Shown: positions 1 through 14,640 of the stretch, piece by piece | How the letters are laid out: each line of letters starts with the position of its first letter | Numbering within the stretch: the first letter of the stretch is position 1 | From: Jaapia argillacea MUCL 33604 | Taxonomy: Eukaryota > Basidiomycota > Agaricomycetes > Jaapiales > Jaapiaceae | Assembly: GCA_000697665.1 (NCBI GenBank) | Contig: KL197727.1 | Location: 434,001-498,000 of the forward strand | DNA: 64,000 nt | Direction of reading: 5' to 3' | Translations under genes and position numbers: made by a program | The notes under the pieces: model-generated | Told to the model about the DNA's origin: nothing | Database searches by the model: none | What the model saw: only the letters and a program-made list of their open reading frames with translations

Positions 1-178
1 ACGCCCAGTGCATTGCAATGACTGAGCCGATCTACATTAGTGGTATGAGTATACAAATGGCAGGACGAGTTGTGTGCAAAGTTAGGAGGTTGTAGAATAC
101 AGATACGAGTGTAGTACAAAACCTGATATAACCAAGAGAGCTTCCATGATAAATAGTGCAGAGTCCCAAAATCGTGTG

Positions 179-3100
179 TTAGCTATCCATTGTTCCTCCA
201 AACATAGATAGAAGGGATAAGAGATCATCTAGGTCCAACAGTCAAACGACGTAAGGAATCAGATGAACGATGCAGAGACTTACTCTTCTTCAGTGGCTTG
301 CTAAAGAACGCATTCATTCCTGCGCTTAAACACAGTTGCTTCGTCGACTCTTGGCAATCGGCGCTCAACGCCACAACTGTCTCTTAATTAACCCACATCA
401 TCGGATTGGATGCGACAGACGTACTGGGTAGCAGGATGGATGATTTTCGTTTGTTTTCCTGAAGTCGTATTCGTTTTGCCGCTTCCACGCCATCGCAAAT
501 CGGCATATCTGGGATGGAACATGGTCGTTAGAAGGGCTACCTCTAATTCTGTGGAGGCAACACTCACGATGGTCGAACAGGGCCACACTGAAATAGCCCG
601 GTTCGTGCGACTCCCATTCTTAAACACCAATGAGGCAAAGAAGGGAGGATAACGATGGGCATCAGCACTCACCGGCGATCGCTTGTTCACCATTGTTCGT
701 GGGGACGACATTGAGATCATATCTCTCCAATTGCTTGATGAGTAATTTCTGAGCAACCGGATTGTCTACAGTGATAATGTTCAGTCTAAGACACACTTGC
801 GATGTCACCAAGGCGTACCTTCAGCAACGAGGATATTACCGAACAAAGTTCGCTGAGCAGCAGCAGCCTCCTCTAAAGCGCCATTCTCGGCCTTGGCTTG
901 GCCAAATGACCCCGTATTTGGGAGATTTTTCAGGCTTGCAAGCGTTTGCAAAAGTCGAGCTTTGCGAGGGGGCTTGGTCATTTTCACGACTCCAGGGGTA
1001 TTGCTGCTGAAGATGGCATGCCCTGTTAGGCTGTCTGTCGTAGGGGTGTACATGTGGATAATCTTGGTATCCTTGAGCGACGAAAAGCTCAAGGAGTGTA
1101 GCAAACGCGCCAAATCGTCTGCATGCGTCTCCGATTGATCATCAAGGATAATGAAGTCCAAGGGTGGGTGCAGGGTTTGAGCACCGCGCAAGTGAGCCTC
1201 GGCTTCCGGGATACAGGACACACAAGTCACATAGAACCCACTGAGCATCGTGCTGAGTAATGATAATGTGACCTCTGAGGCAGAGCTTATCATAAGTCGC
1301 AGTGGTTGGGGCTTCATGAGTTGGGCTTTGATACTTTCGAGTTCCGCCAAAGACTTGACCAAACATTGAGCTTCGCTTCGACTTGTGACAGGGAGAAGAC
1401 TAACCTTCTGTGATTCTTCCGACTCAAAGATCTTGACTGGAATCGTGAACCAGAAAATGGACCCCACGTTCAGCTCCGATTGCACACCGATTGCGCCTCC
1501 CATGAGTTTGACAAGTTGGCGCGATATGGACAATCCAAGACCAGTCCCACCAAAGCGGCGAGTTGAGGAGTTATCGGCTTGTTGGAAAGGGACAAAAAGC
1601 AGATCGACATCACTAGATGACAGCCCAATACCGGTGTCTCTGTGGCAATGAAATCAGGTAAAAAAAATGGGGTGGAGGGCCAGTAAGGTACATACTGGAT
1701 GACAAATTTAAGCTGAACTTCACCAGGTGGACAGGTGGTAGAACGATCAAGTGAGCAAATGACTCGAACAAACCCGCGGGAGGTGAATTTAACCGCGTTG
1801 CCAATCAAGTTCATCAGGACTAGCATAGAATCGGTTAGCGGCGACCACAAAATGATCGTCGACGAAGCTCACCCTGACGAATGCGTGCATAATCGGCCAT
1901 TACCCCTAGAATGTCACGAAAAACTTGAGAATATACTTCGAAGATGAGAGAATAGTAGGGAGCATACAAGGGGGAACATCGGGTTCTATATTGAATGATA
2001 AATCAAGTTTCTTCGCAGCCATAGGTAGAAGTAACTCCATGCAATCCTATGGACAAAAGATTAGTCAAAGAAAGATCAAGGAGTAGCTCTGGCATACTGC
2101 TATGATGTCTTCGACGAGAAACCCTGAATACTCGAGCTTCAAGGCTAGAGAACAATACTCAGGTTTACGAACTACAGGTGCCACCAGTCAAGTACTGACC
2201 AGATGCCTCGAGCTTGCTATAATCCAAAATCGAATCGATGATCTGGAGGAGTGGAATTGTTAAAGCGGTCACTCGGGGAAACTCATTGGGACAGACCTTC
2301 AGAAGGAGCTCGCAAGATTGTTTTGCAGTTTGCACTGTTTGGTTGGTCAGTCACCACACGACGTCAACAAACGTGTCCTGACGGACCTATCTCTCGCTGC
2401 CCAGCATTCAGTTCAGTTCCGCTAAGGATGTCGAGGAGCCCATAGAAGGAGCTAAGCAGGATAAGCCACGGCCCTCGTGTTCACAGATATCACAAATATA
2501 GCCTTACCTGAAAGGTGTCCGCAATTCGTGGCTCATGGAGGCCAAGAAATTGCTTTTGATCTATCCAATACTGAGACTGAGCCGTGAGACGAACAGTTGG
2601 GCGCCCTCACCTTGGTAGCTTTCAAAGCATCCTCTCTGCTCTTACGAGCTGCTTCCAAGGCGTCTCGCTGCGCTGAAATCATCTTCAAGTTCTCCCTAGT
2701 TCCGGCCTGAACGGAGCGGAAGAGCAACGCGTTCGCAATGCTGATACTTGCTTGCTGGCATAAGAGGGTTAACATGGTGCAGATGCCTCTTGAGAAGGCA
2801 TATTTCGACGCCACGTAGACGGCTCCGAACGTTTGGCCACGGTTGCTGAAGATGGGTAGACAAATGACGGATCTATGAGGGCTTTGATCGGCTTCTGAAG
2901 CAAACCGAGAGTCAACCGAGATATCCTCATAATAGATTCGTTCCTTGGTGTTTAGAGCTGTTGCAAGGAAGTAAGCTTAGGGACAGAGGGTCGGTACAAT
3001 TGCGTTACCATGCTGTGTTATGGCCTTTTGTAAAGGATCGTTGATGGTGCGGATAGATTTAGGATTCCTGCATTCCGGTTAGCTGAAGGATGGTCCATGG

Positions 3101-6100
3101 AAATGGCGTAACGAACTCGTAAACTTGACAACGGTCTGGAGGGATCATGTTTGTTGCAACCGTGTAGTCACCGGCTTCTCGAGCGACTACAACGCAAGTA
3201 ATTTGGGAACCAGACGACTCTGGAAAGTGGTAAGAAGAGCGAAATCAAGGAAAACCTGTCAAGACACACCGGTAGCGATTTCAGTTAATCGTTGCAAGGC
3301 TATCAACAACAAGGGTTAGAAAGGCATGGGTGAGTTGAGATTTTCTTGACTTACCAGAAGAGAGGTTGATATCACTCGATATTTCTTTGCTCCACTTGAG
3401 AATTGAAGCGAGGTCAGAAGCTGTAAGCGTGGAAATCTCATCATCTTCTGCAGATTCCATCCTGGCTTGCTCATAAATGGAAGAGTTTTGGGCATGAAGT
3501 CCTAACATCACGCCCTCGGTTTGGACGGCTACCTCGGATGAGAAGATATGTCGCTTGAGAGGATATTGAGATCTCGTGCCCATCGTGGAAGATAGATAAT
3601 TACTAAAAGGGTTGAGTGTGTGCAATATTTTAGTCTTTCGTATCACGTACACGATGCCGTGGGCGCCCCACTGAGCCTGCCTGGAGATGGCTCGTCGCTG
3701 CAACTCGCTCCCGAGGCCCTCCACTCCGCATCGCACGAAGTGAGATCCTTCCTGTAGGAATGCTAGTCAAAGGAAATAATCCAGGCGTGTAGAGCGGCAA
3801 AACGGACCAAGTATAGTGCCCAGCCTTCTTCGAGGAGCCAATCGTTGTTTACCGCAAGTCTGGGAGTATTTGTCAGTGTGAGACAGAGCGAAAAGAACCT
3901 TGCATACTTCACAGCGATATCGTAGAGTTTGAACGCGTCTGGACGGTTCAGTAGCGAGGCCATTTCAGCGTCCTGGTAATGGCGGTGAGACAATGTCCAA
4001 TCAACGATCAGAAGACTTCCAGACGGACCACTAGAGCAACCCATGTACTATTGTTGACAGGACTTGGGGATAGCCACCTGTGGAATAGTCAGGGAGGTGA
4101 TCACCAAGTACCGAGGCAACTATATTTACTTGCGAATGAAACTCTGATTTGCTTCGACCTGCTTCATGAAACGATGGCGGCGATCTCGAGCCATATTCCC
4201 CTTCCGCATACAAGAAATCAAAGCCAGGCTATGGAAGAACAACCCATATCGGGTGTGACGATGACTGGAGCGGCGTCAATTAAAAGGGATATGACTGAGC
4301 CAAGAGATTACCAACGGACTTTGGATGTTGTTCGCGAGATTCGTATACGGCAAAGCCAAGCTCTGCAGCCTCGTCAGCATACCCAATGCAAAATAGTGCG
4401 ACGACCTGGCGGAATGGTTGAAAGAGAATTCATTGATATCACAGATATAGACCAACTTTGAAAGAATTGTACCTGCGGGCTCACGTATCAGCAGGTGGCA
4501 ATGGATGCAGAGCACGCACTCACCAATTCATAGAGAGAGGAATATTGCCAGAACTCGCAAGGACCTCCGTGACATAGTCACTCTCTTTGAATGACTCTGT
4601 GTCTAATGCAGTCTCAAACGACTGTGCCTGGGTGTAGCCGCCGAGGGCACGAACACAGTTGAGGACGCCTGAGTAGAAATGTTCAGAATGGATGGGTGAG
4701 TTGGACTATCCAAGGTTCACTTACCGGAAGATAAGATAACGGAATCACCACCCGGCGTCCACAGTTTGACATCGTTCAGAGACTACTTTCGACATCAGCC
4801 TAGCTACAGACGCAAGATGGGAAGGTCTTAATTACCTCCTCAGCTGCGACGACTATTTCACTCACTGCAAAGTGGTCAGCACCGGTATGATGCAGAATGA
4901 CGTTACAGAACTCACAATGATCGCAAATGTAAAGTCTGGTCATGACAGCATGTATGCTAGCGAAGCTGGTGTAAACGCTGGTAGCGTATTTAGTAACCAA
5001 TGAAGATACCCAAAGCAACAACCAACCGATCTCCCGCGCTATTGCCGTACTTAATGGCTTGTTCTAGGCGGGGTAAATTTGCTCGGATGTGGACATTGTC
5101 ATAACCCGATACCATTCCACAAAAAAGTACCTGAGCTCGGCTGGAGAGTCCATTTTAAACAAATAAAGCCAACGTGAACAAAACTTTGGGCGCACCATTT
5201 TTCATAGCTGCCGCCATAGCGTTCCGCAATTCGGATAGCCAATTTCCCTAGGTCAGCGGAAAACCGGTACAGCCCTCTTCGCTCAGCTGCAGCTATACAG
5301 GAAGATCAAATCAAGCTCGTGTTAAAGTCTGATGCGCCTACCAGAAAGAGCCCAAAAGAATCCAAGAGGCGTTCCAGGTGAGATGCCGGACCTACAAAAA
5401 CTCATGAGATTGGACATGAGGTCAATGGTATCATACATACCGAAGGGCTAATTGAATAGTCTAGAAACGGTCGATAAATAGCTAGATGGGAATGATTGGG
5501 CGCTTACAGTCAAACCGATCACATCAGCGAATCCCTCTCCCTTGCTCCAGTAGGCATTCATTCCTAGAAAGATGTGTCAATATCGACGGACGTAAGGGAG
5601 ATGAGGGGATATGTCGAACCTGCGTCATTTAACAACGCAACAGCAAGATCTGTTCTTGGATCGGTCGCCCTCGGGATCGCAAGAATATCGTCGAAGCCTA
5701 CCGCAAGAATTTCGTTCTTTACTTGTTCAAACATTGCGTCTGCCTCGCGCCGAGTCGGAGCGACGTTGACTTCAACTCCTAAGATATGCAACGCCTGAAG
5801 GGTATCTCGCAATGCTTGCGAAAAGTTGTTGCGCATCCAATGATTCCGCGATCTCAGGCGTAATAGGCGAGCTTTATCTTCAGGGTGATCGGCTTTCGAG
5901 AAGCATTCATCCACCAGTGTATCAGATCCTGCATAATCACCTAAAATGGCGTAGGTGAGGCTTCGAATGGGCCACATGTAAGAAAGAACGAACCCTTCCA
6001 ATTCAAGAGCCTACGAGATTATTTAGTTATTGTGGGATGCACAGTCACATTAGCATAAGGACACTCACGCGGCCAGTCTTGTGAAAAGCGATGAGGTTCT

Positions 6101-9100
6101 AGTCGAATCCTTCGTCCAGGCATCGTCTGATAGAAGTGAACGGGCACTGATGAGGGACTGAAGTGCGAGCTGGGTAAGGTGCAATGAGCTACCCGACCAA
6201 TAGAAAGGAAATTGGTGACTACGTACTTCGTGAGCACCGCGTGCCCAGGCAGCATCACCAGATTCGATCATCAAGTTGAGCAATTCCTCCCGTTTGGGAT
6301 GATCACGAAGAAGGGACAGACATCTATGTTATCATTCTGGTCAGCGAATTCCCAAACTGCCGGGGAAAGAGAGCCACCGTTTGGCATATTCCGCTATTCG
6401 GTAGACATCCGGAGAGGTGTCGTGTAACATCATAAGAACGATCTATGAAACTTTAGTATAGTTCTGCCGGCAAGCATTGACATAAACATACGCGGAATGC
6501 CATTTTTGCCCTCACTCCCTCGGGAAGTGCCTCCACTTCAGCTTCAGCTGCCTGGCGATACCTGTCATGAGAAAAGCTGCACATATCACGACCTCTTTGT
6601 GCCAGCCAGCCTTCTTGAATAGCCAACTGTAAACCTCGCATAGATCCATGGCTGGTGCCCATATTGGAGTCACGCATGTCAGATACTGCCTTCGACAAGT
6701 TGTACGAGTCCTCTGCCTCCTCCTCACTCCCGCTGCTACCACTCGAGTCCTCCCAGTCCATCATAAGAGCAACTTCTGTCACTTTGAATCTGTGAAAGAT
6801 ATCAAACCGAGAGCGGCGCACCAAGATAGAAGAACTCACGATGCTCCGAAGAAGGACGCCCACATAATATATTTTCTTGCCTCCTCATGGAGCTCCCTGA
6901 GGTGCTGAATCAAAAATGAGGGATCACTGGGATCTGAAACAATTTTCTTGTCGGAAAAGTTCGCCTCGATGGCATCCATATTATAGCTACGAAGGAAGTT
7001 AGGGGGATGTACCACTATCAGTGTGACGCAAAAGATTTCTCACTTCCAGTAGTTGTGCTCCCAGTCAAACGTGATCTGTCAAATTGGAAGGGTAAGTAAA
7101 TGGATGACGGTATAAGTTATTGCCCCACGTGGTGTTGCCGATGTAGAGTGCTCAAGATATTGCGAGCGGAGAATGCATTGCCACCAGAAACGGCATGAAC
7201 AAGACGAGAAAGAGGTGCGCACGCTTCTTTGGGGAGGTGAAGAGTGCGAGATACAAGTGAAGCAATGGCAACGTAGGGCAAGGGCTCGAGGTGCAGCCAT
7301 ACTGTGCGAGATCGACTGGACACCAGGAGCCGAACCTTCTCTACGGTGTCACTATAATCGCGTGAGTTAAAGTTGCTTAAGTTGGTACATTGGCACTGCT
7401 TACGTATATTCCTTGTCGGATCGCATCGTCGCGAATATGAGCTAGAAAGCAGAGTTACAGCGATTCAGCAGTGCACGAATCATAATGGCTCACCATTCGG
7501 CTCTTCGAATTCATCAACGTCCCGATGAGGTCCAAAGAACTGTGAACTTTGAGCATCGGCAAAACCGAAGAAGTGAGATTAACTCACGAATCGTCGGCCT
7601 CATGGAGGTCGTCCAGAAACAGAGCAAAAAGACGCGTTTCCGCCAGCACCGAGAAAACGTTTTCGACCAAAGATTGAAAGCGAGCGCGTAGCTCCCTCGT
7701 GGACAGAGACTCGGGTGGTGTATCGATATGAATATCAAATAAGGCCAACACGTCCTTGAGTTCTTCTGCTCCTTGGTAGAGTAAGGGAATATTCTGTATC
7801 TGGGGGCCTAATCGAGCTTTCAGCGAGAAAACAAATCGATGCAAATCCGTGTGGAACACCATCAGTTGTCGAAGGACAGATGACAGACAGGAGAGCTATA
7901 AGAAAATGTTAAGTGATATACCGTCCGATCAGCCCAATATCACCCACCAGAGCGGAAAAGGGGGCTGCATCAGCATTCTGGAATTTTGCCTGGCCCCATA
8001 AACCGTGCGCTATGACATTGATGAACCTCAGCGAAAGCGGTTGACAAACCTGTTCTACTCACATCTCCATTTCGCCTGATTAGCTAGAATGAGTGAACTC
8101 TTTCCCGCCCTAAATGCAAAATGTCAACGAGAGATTTGATTTTGACATAGGAATCACACCTACCCAGGAGGACCGATTACAATGATGGTATGTGATCGAG
8201 CAGCCTTTGACTTCGCTGGGACGAGGGCAACTCTGCGGAGCCCGTCACTTGCAGGAACGGATGCCGAGGTGCTCATTGCAACTGAGCTGTGTTCTGCGAC
8301 AGGAGACTGCGAGACTCGGGCTGGCGACATCCTCGGGCTACCATCGAACATCCCGAAGTGATGGTTCATCTCAGAACCACTTCGAGACGATTCGGAATCA
8401 TCCTTGTCATCCCCGGTATTCGTCGTTGTGCCTGTACTAGTGTGTTGACTGCCTCCCGTGGATGCTGTAAGCAAACCTTTCGAAGCACCAAGGTGTCTTG
8501 AATAACTCGTGGTCGTGTGCCGGATCACATTTCGGATGGTCTCTAGCTCCTTTTCCCGACCAAACTAACCGTCGCGATAGGCAATGAACAACAGAGATGT
8601 TGGAGAAGCAAGACTCACGCTTACCAAGGTCCCAGGAATTGTGAACTCCTGTAGGAGAATTAGTCGTTGAGAAAGAACTGGAAATTCAAAAATGTTGCTT
8701 ACGATGAACCGGTCTTGTGTGGCGATTTCAAAGAGAGGTATCAACTACGAAGAATCGTCAAGACACGAAACACGGCGACCGCTGAGTGAACAGACCTCCA
8801 ATGACTGCTCTGATGCTGTGGAAACAGCAACTAACAGCCGTCTCTGGCACTCCAGAAGATCGGACTTCAAACCATAGGCGCTCTGATACCGTTGATCAGG
8901 GCTTTTGGCCAGGAGCTTGGGCAAGAGAATATCAGCATTCGGAGCAACTTCCACAACTTCGAGAACCCACTTTTTCAATAATAAGAGCAAGGACCTGGGG
9001 TACATCTCTTCTCACTTCATGCACGGGCATTGGTCGCTTCTGAACGATGGAGTGCAGAAGCTCCAATGGGCCACCTTCAAACGGCACCGTGCCCCTCCCA

Positions 9101-10224
9101 ACCAACAAAGTCCAAAACAAGATCCCAATGGAATACAGATCCGTTCGGTGGTCCTCCATCGTCGTCTCAGCACCACCTGTCTGCTCGGGTGATAGATAGC
9201 AGAGTGCTTCCTTGACCTTGTGCTTCTCGACCTCCTCAAACGCATCCGCAGCTCTGATAACCAGTGCAGATGGACCCCCGAATTGTTCGAGAGAGACCGC
9301 ACGGTTGCCGAAATGAACAAATCGTACCAGGCCGGAGTGGGCATTTAAATGGAAAGCATTGGCACGGACTGTAAGAAGTAGATATTTGAGTTGACCACGA
9401 ATAATATGGTTGTAGAAGGGAGTGACCTTCTCGGTGTATCAAACCGGCTCTGGGATTTGGATGGTTAATCGATAATTCCACAATGATCAAACACTACTCA
9501 CTTGTGTAACATCTCAATACAGTGAGTCGCCTGTATTGCAAATCTATAGAGAGCATAAATATAAGCTGTGATCGTCGTAAAATTTGAAACTCACTCCAGG
9601 AATGAGGCAAGATCCATAACATCAAAGGCTTCCATTTCCTCCGACATATCTGGCTCCTCGATGCCCATCATATAAATGTCACCATGGGAAGTAGTCGGGC
9701 GTGGTCGCGAAACATCGGCCAGCAGTAGTTCGTTGACCTTGAATGAGGGGAAATAACGGCCCAATAAATTTAATCCAGGATGAACCACCAAAAGGATCAC
9801 ACAGTCACCCCCCGACTTGGGAACGGAAAAGAAATCGATGAGCCGTAGAGTGGTACTGGATCCTTCCGGCGTGGCGGCCATGGAACTGAGGCTGGGTATC
9901 GTTTAGTAACGGCCCAGGACGAGGAAGGAATCTGATGACTCACATATGGGCCTCCCTCTCAAGACACATGGAGCCATTTGAATGGGCAGGTGCAATCTTG
10001 GCCAGCACGTTCGACCCATCCTTCAAACTATTCCCTTCCGCCAATAATGTCATGCTTCCCGTATCTGCCCATGGTACGGCCTGTCTCTTGATTGGCTAGG
10101 AAAGCTCCATTTCGAACAATGGACGAACCTTTTCAAATGTATACCCAGGCACTGAAAGTATACCGTCTCTGAAGCTGAGATTCGGAAGGGAAGGGGGTGC
10201 AAACCGCCGACGCAGCTTCTCCAT
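179..10224 (-). CDS. Class X hybrid histidine kinase (pseudokinase-AAA-GAF-HisKA-HATPase-receiver)
   Basis: Giant intron-rich two-component sensor kinase of the fungal class X type (S. pombe Mak2/Mak3 kind), estimated at over 2,000 residues. It should autophosphorylate a histidine and pass phosphate to its receiver and then a Ypd1-type carrier; these partners are known from the family. Order on the minus strand: N-terminus MEKLRRRFAPPSLPNLSF from ATG 10224; Ser/Thr kinase-like domain about 10.1-8.7 kb with YLSPEQTG and DLYSIGILFW, but HRE (9428-9436) and HFG (9307-9315) in place of HRD and DFG; P-loop GPPGAGKS near 8.1 kb, split by an intron; Walker B FLDDLHEAD near 7.6 kb; long helical region; GAF about 3.3-2.7 kb; H-box FLASMSHELRTPF with the phospho-His at 2528-2530; N-box LMNLIGNAVKF; G-box GGTGLGLSI; a degenerate receiver-like segment about 1.4-0.9 kb; and a true receiver starting NILVAEDNPVAQKLL with phospho-Asp codon 572-574 in LFDHHMPICDG and Lys in FFSKPLKK. 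Ends SMFGGTMDS. Exact exon chain in the middle is uncertain. Confidence 0.9.
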
Positions 10225-10569
10225 AGAGGTCAAAGCCAAGATGTACAAGAAGGAACAGAGGGCCCTGAGAGGTACACAACTCCAGCTGCAACCAGATATT
10301 AGGAAAGCAGAAAATGAGCGAGGGTCGTGGATGGGACACAGGACGAGATTTCAACGTTTGCTGCAGGCTGCACCAGTTTACGGGAACATGACTATGTGAA
10401 AGAATTATCTCGAAAATCCGGCAGACGAATCAGACGCTTTCCGGGTGCAGAGTCGATCAGGGCCCAGACTTTCAATGACGCGGACTTAGCGTCATTGAAT
10501 TGACATCCAATCACGTTGCCTCGTTTCATGCGGAGATTTCGGTGGAGAAACAACACCTTTTCCTTGTAT
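10225..10569. other. Histidine kinase 5' flank up to the transposon
   Basis: No gene seen. This is the promoter-proximal region of the histidine kinase, which is read leftward from 10224. The hAT element begins 354 bp upstream of that start codon, so any promoter elements further out are separated from the gene by about 1.15 kb of transposon. Confidence 0.6.
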
Positions 10570-10577
10570 GTGGGTCG
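10570..10577. repeat. Left 8-bp target-site duplication of the hAT element
   Basis: GTGGGTCG, identical to 11729-11736 and directly abutting the left inverted repeat. Confidence 0.9.
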
Positions 10578-10593
10578 TAGTGTTGCTGCTAAG
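10578..10593 (+). repeat. Left terminal inverted repeat of the hAT element
   Basis: TAGTGTTGCTGCTAAG, the exact reverse complement of 11713-11728. Confidence 0.93.
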
Positions 10594-10925
10594 TTAAGCT
10601 AACTGGCTGTGAAGTTTTTTGATCCATACTTACCGGCAAGATAACTCACTGCAAAGTTGCTGCGAAGACTTACTTGCACTTACCAGTTGTGCAGCGGATC
10701 TATCCGCACACGTGGAGATACCGTGTATGGAAATATGGCTTCGCCCGCTGTTGTGGCCGACCGTCGAGAGCGTTGGACGAATGTCAGAGTAGAAATACCA
10801 AATTATATTACTATCTGTTACTACAGCTCGGGTACTGTATCATTGAGGATCTGCGCAAGTTCATGGAGCTGCCCTTGGAGGAGCAACTCTCGTATCCGCT
10901 CTCGAGAAGGCTCCAGGAGTAGAAG

Positions 10926-11426
10926 TTACTGCCGGGGTTGGGGTCCACTCTCGATGTCCCCGGTTGTCAGAGTCGATACAGATGGGCCAACACCACACAC
11001 GGCCGCGGTGGTGAGTGCCTCATTTTCGTTGATTCGATGCCGTTTTTGCTTTGGAGGCCTCGGGCCTTGAGTCGAGGTGCCAGGGTTTGCCACTGTGCGT
11101 TTTCGGGTTCCATTCAATGTCGGAATGGTTTCGTTGGTGAAGGGGTGCCTTTCCGGGGGTGTGGGTTGCTGAAATTGTTGGGGGTGTATTTGTGGGATTG
11201 CCATGGGCCAGTAGGGGTACAACGGAGAGCCGGGAGGGTGTGTGGAGGCCCATGGATGAGGGCTGTGAAATTTCTGAGAGGTATGAGATAGGGTGACTCG
11301 GGGGGGAGTTGCTGGACTTGGGTGATGAAGTTGCTGTGAGTATCCACTGAATTGTGGATTTGCAGCAGGGATATGGACGAAAGAAAAGGGAGGGTTAGGA
11401 GGATATCTGGCACAGTTGCAGTCCAA
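10926..11426 (-). pseudogene. Proline-rich remnant reading frame inside the hAT element
   Basis: A 166-residue frame rich in Pro, His and Ser, with a basic patch (KQKRHRINENEA) followed by AAVCGVGPSVSTL. Basic plus 'GVGPS' stretches resemble the low-complexity N-termini I recall ahead of the BED finger in basidiomycete hAT transposases, so this may be the surviving 5' part of a transposase gene, with a possible continuation (IIWYFYSDIRP, about 10.80 kb). No zinc finger, RNase H-like catalytic core or dimerisation domain follows before the left TIR. It could equally be non-coding filler, since the complementary strand also has open frames here. Function as a protein is unlikely. Confidence 0.4.
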
Positions 11427-11712
11427 AGGGTCAGGACACTCGCAATGGGTCGAGGATATTGTTGTAGGTGTAGTAGCTCAGTAGGACGATGGCTCGCTTT
11501 CGGTGTACGATTATTCCATGAATTCCATTGCATTTTTGGCGTCGCAACCAACCGGCTCGGGCCACGGCTCATACCAAATGAGTAATATTGGTCAGCTCGT
11601 TCATATCAGCCACCCGCTTTGCTAAGTCTTCGCAGCCACTTCGCAGCCGCTGAGGACGTTGATAACTGCAACTTATTTACAAATAAACTAACTCAGCTGC
11701 GAAGTACCTCGG

Positions 11713-11728
11713 CTTAGCAGCAACACTA
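11713..11728 (-). repeat. Right terminal inverted repeat of the hAT element
   Basis: CTTAGCAGCAACACTA, the exact complement of the left repeat. Inward of the TIRs the two ends differ except for scattered GCTGCGAAG motifs. Confidence 0.93.
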
Positions 11729-11736
11729 GTGGGTCG
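11729..11736. repeat. Right 8-bp target-site duplication of the hAT element
   Basis: GTGGGTCG, a second copy of 10570-10577, directly after the right inverted repeat. Confidence 0.9.
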
Positions 11737-11926
11737 TCGTTCATTTAGGCTAGGGAGCTCCGCACCAGTGGACTAGGATTCAACGAGTAGGGGTACAAGT
11801 AACAGCAGAGTAGAAGAAAGACATGAATCACAAGCGGTAAAACAGAAAGGGACCACGACTAGGAAGTCACTACAAGGAAGAAATTCCACGGAATCAGATA
11901 GGCAGTGAGAGTGATGGAAGAAAAAA

Positions 11927-14011
<2,085 letters not shown>

Positions 14012-14640
14012 TTTCGATGGGATGCGGCGTTAAAAGGTGGCGGAAGACAGGAAAAATACAGGAAAAACAGAAAAGCTGAGCAGGAGATGGTGGTGGTCAA
14101 AAGAGAAAAAGCCGCGTCAATCAACAACAAACCTGTGCTACGTTATTACGTGACTCACCTCACGCAGTAACGCACGGACCACCTGACCCTCCTATTGAAT
14201 TCTTTCATGCATCTAACCCATAGCTTCCTAAATGCAGGGCGTTTTGTTGTCCTGCACCCTCCTCCATATCTGGCGACACGTCGCTTTCAGCCCACCCCAG
14301 AATATACAAATCTTGATATGCTGGACTCCCCGCCATGTGACGTGACGCGTGCCGGTGAATCAGTAATATGTCCGTGTGTCGCCGTTGGGAAGGAGGCGAA
14401 CTTGAGCTAGCAGAGCGAGGGGACCTCATCGATCCTCTACGAATTCGTCCGTCTGGGCTTGCGCTGTTTTTTTATTGGTGAGTTCGGCTGAGTGATTATT
14501 CGGAAATTTAAGTCAGAGCTTCGAGGAACTCGGCGTTCGTTTCATTCATTCGGATTGCTGTGTGTGCTCGGGCTGCAGAGGATTCGGAATAGCAGCTATA
14601 TAAGACCCTTGGATCAGAGGAGGCGAGACACACCAGGACA
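14012..14640. other. Divergent intergenic region between SUB2 and the dicarboxylate carrier
   Basis: 629 bp without a gene, serving as 5' region for both neighbours. The only clear element is the TATA-like box of the carrier gene. A run of T precedes 14480. No RNA gene seen. Confidence 0.6.
14597..14604 (+). promoter_or_regulatory. TATA box of the dicarboxylate carrier gene
   Basis: TATATAAG, 37 bp before the start codon at 14641, implying a very short 5' leader. Confidence 0.5.

Larger units (their letters stand above)
10578..11728 (-). mobile_element. Non-autonomous hAT-superfamily DNA transposon
   Basis: A 1,151-bp element bounded by perfect 16-bp terminal inverted repeats (TAGTGTTGCTGCTAAG and its complement) and flanked by an identical 8-bp direct repeat, GTGGGTCG. 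An 8-bp target duplication with short TIRs starting TAG/CAG is the hallmark of hAT elements. Copies of GCTGCGAAG or close variants cluster near both ends (10606-10614, 10659-10667, 11628-11636, 11639-11647, 11696-11704), like the subterminal transposase-binding repeats of hATs. The interior has no room for a full transposase of about 600-800 residues and shows no catalytic or dimerisation region. It keeps only a proline-rich minus-strand reading frame. It lies between the 3' end of SUB2 and the start of the histidine kinase. Perfect TIRs and target duplication suggest a fairly recent insertion. Confidence 0.9.

Noticed and set aside
10657-11291. Plus-strand frames inside the hAT element as a gene
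   Set aside because: They mirror the proline-rich minus-strand frame (Pro codons read as Gly/Arg/Cys), with no recognisable domain.
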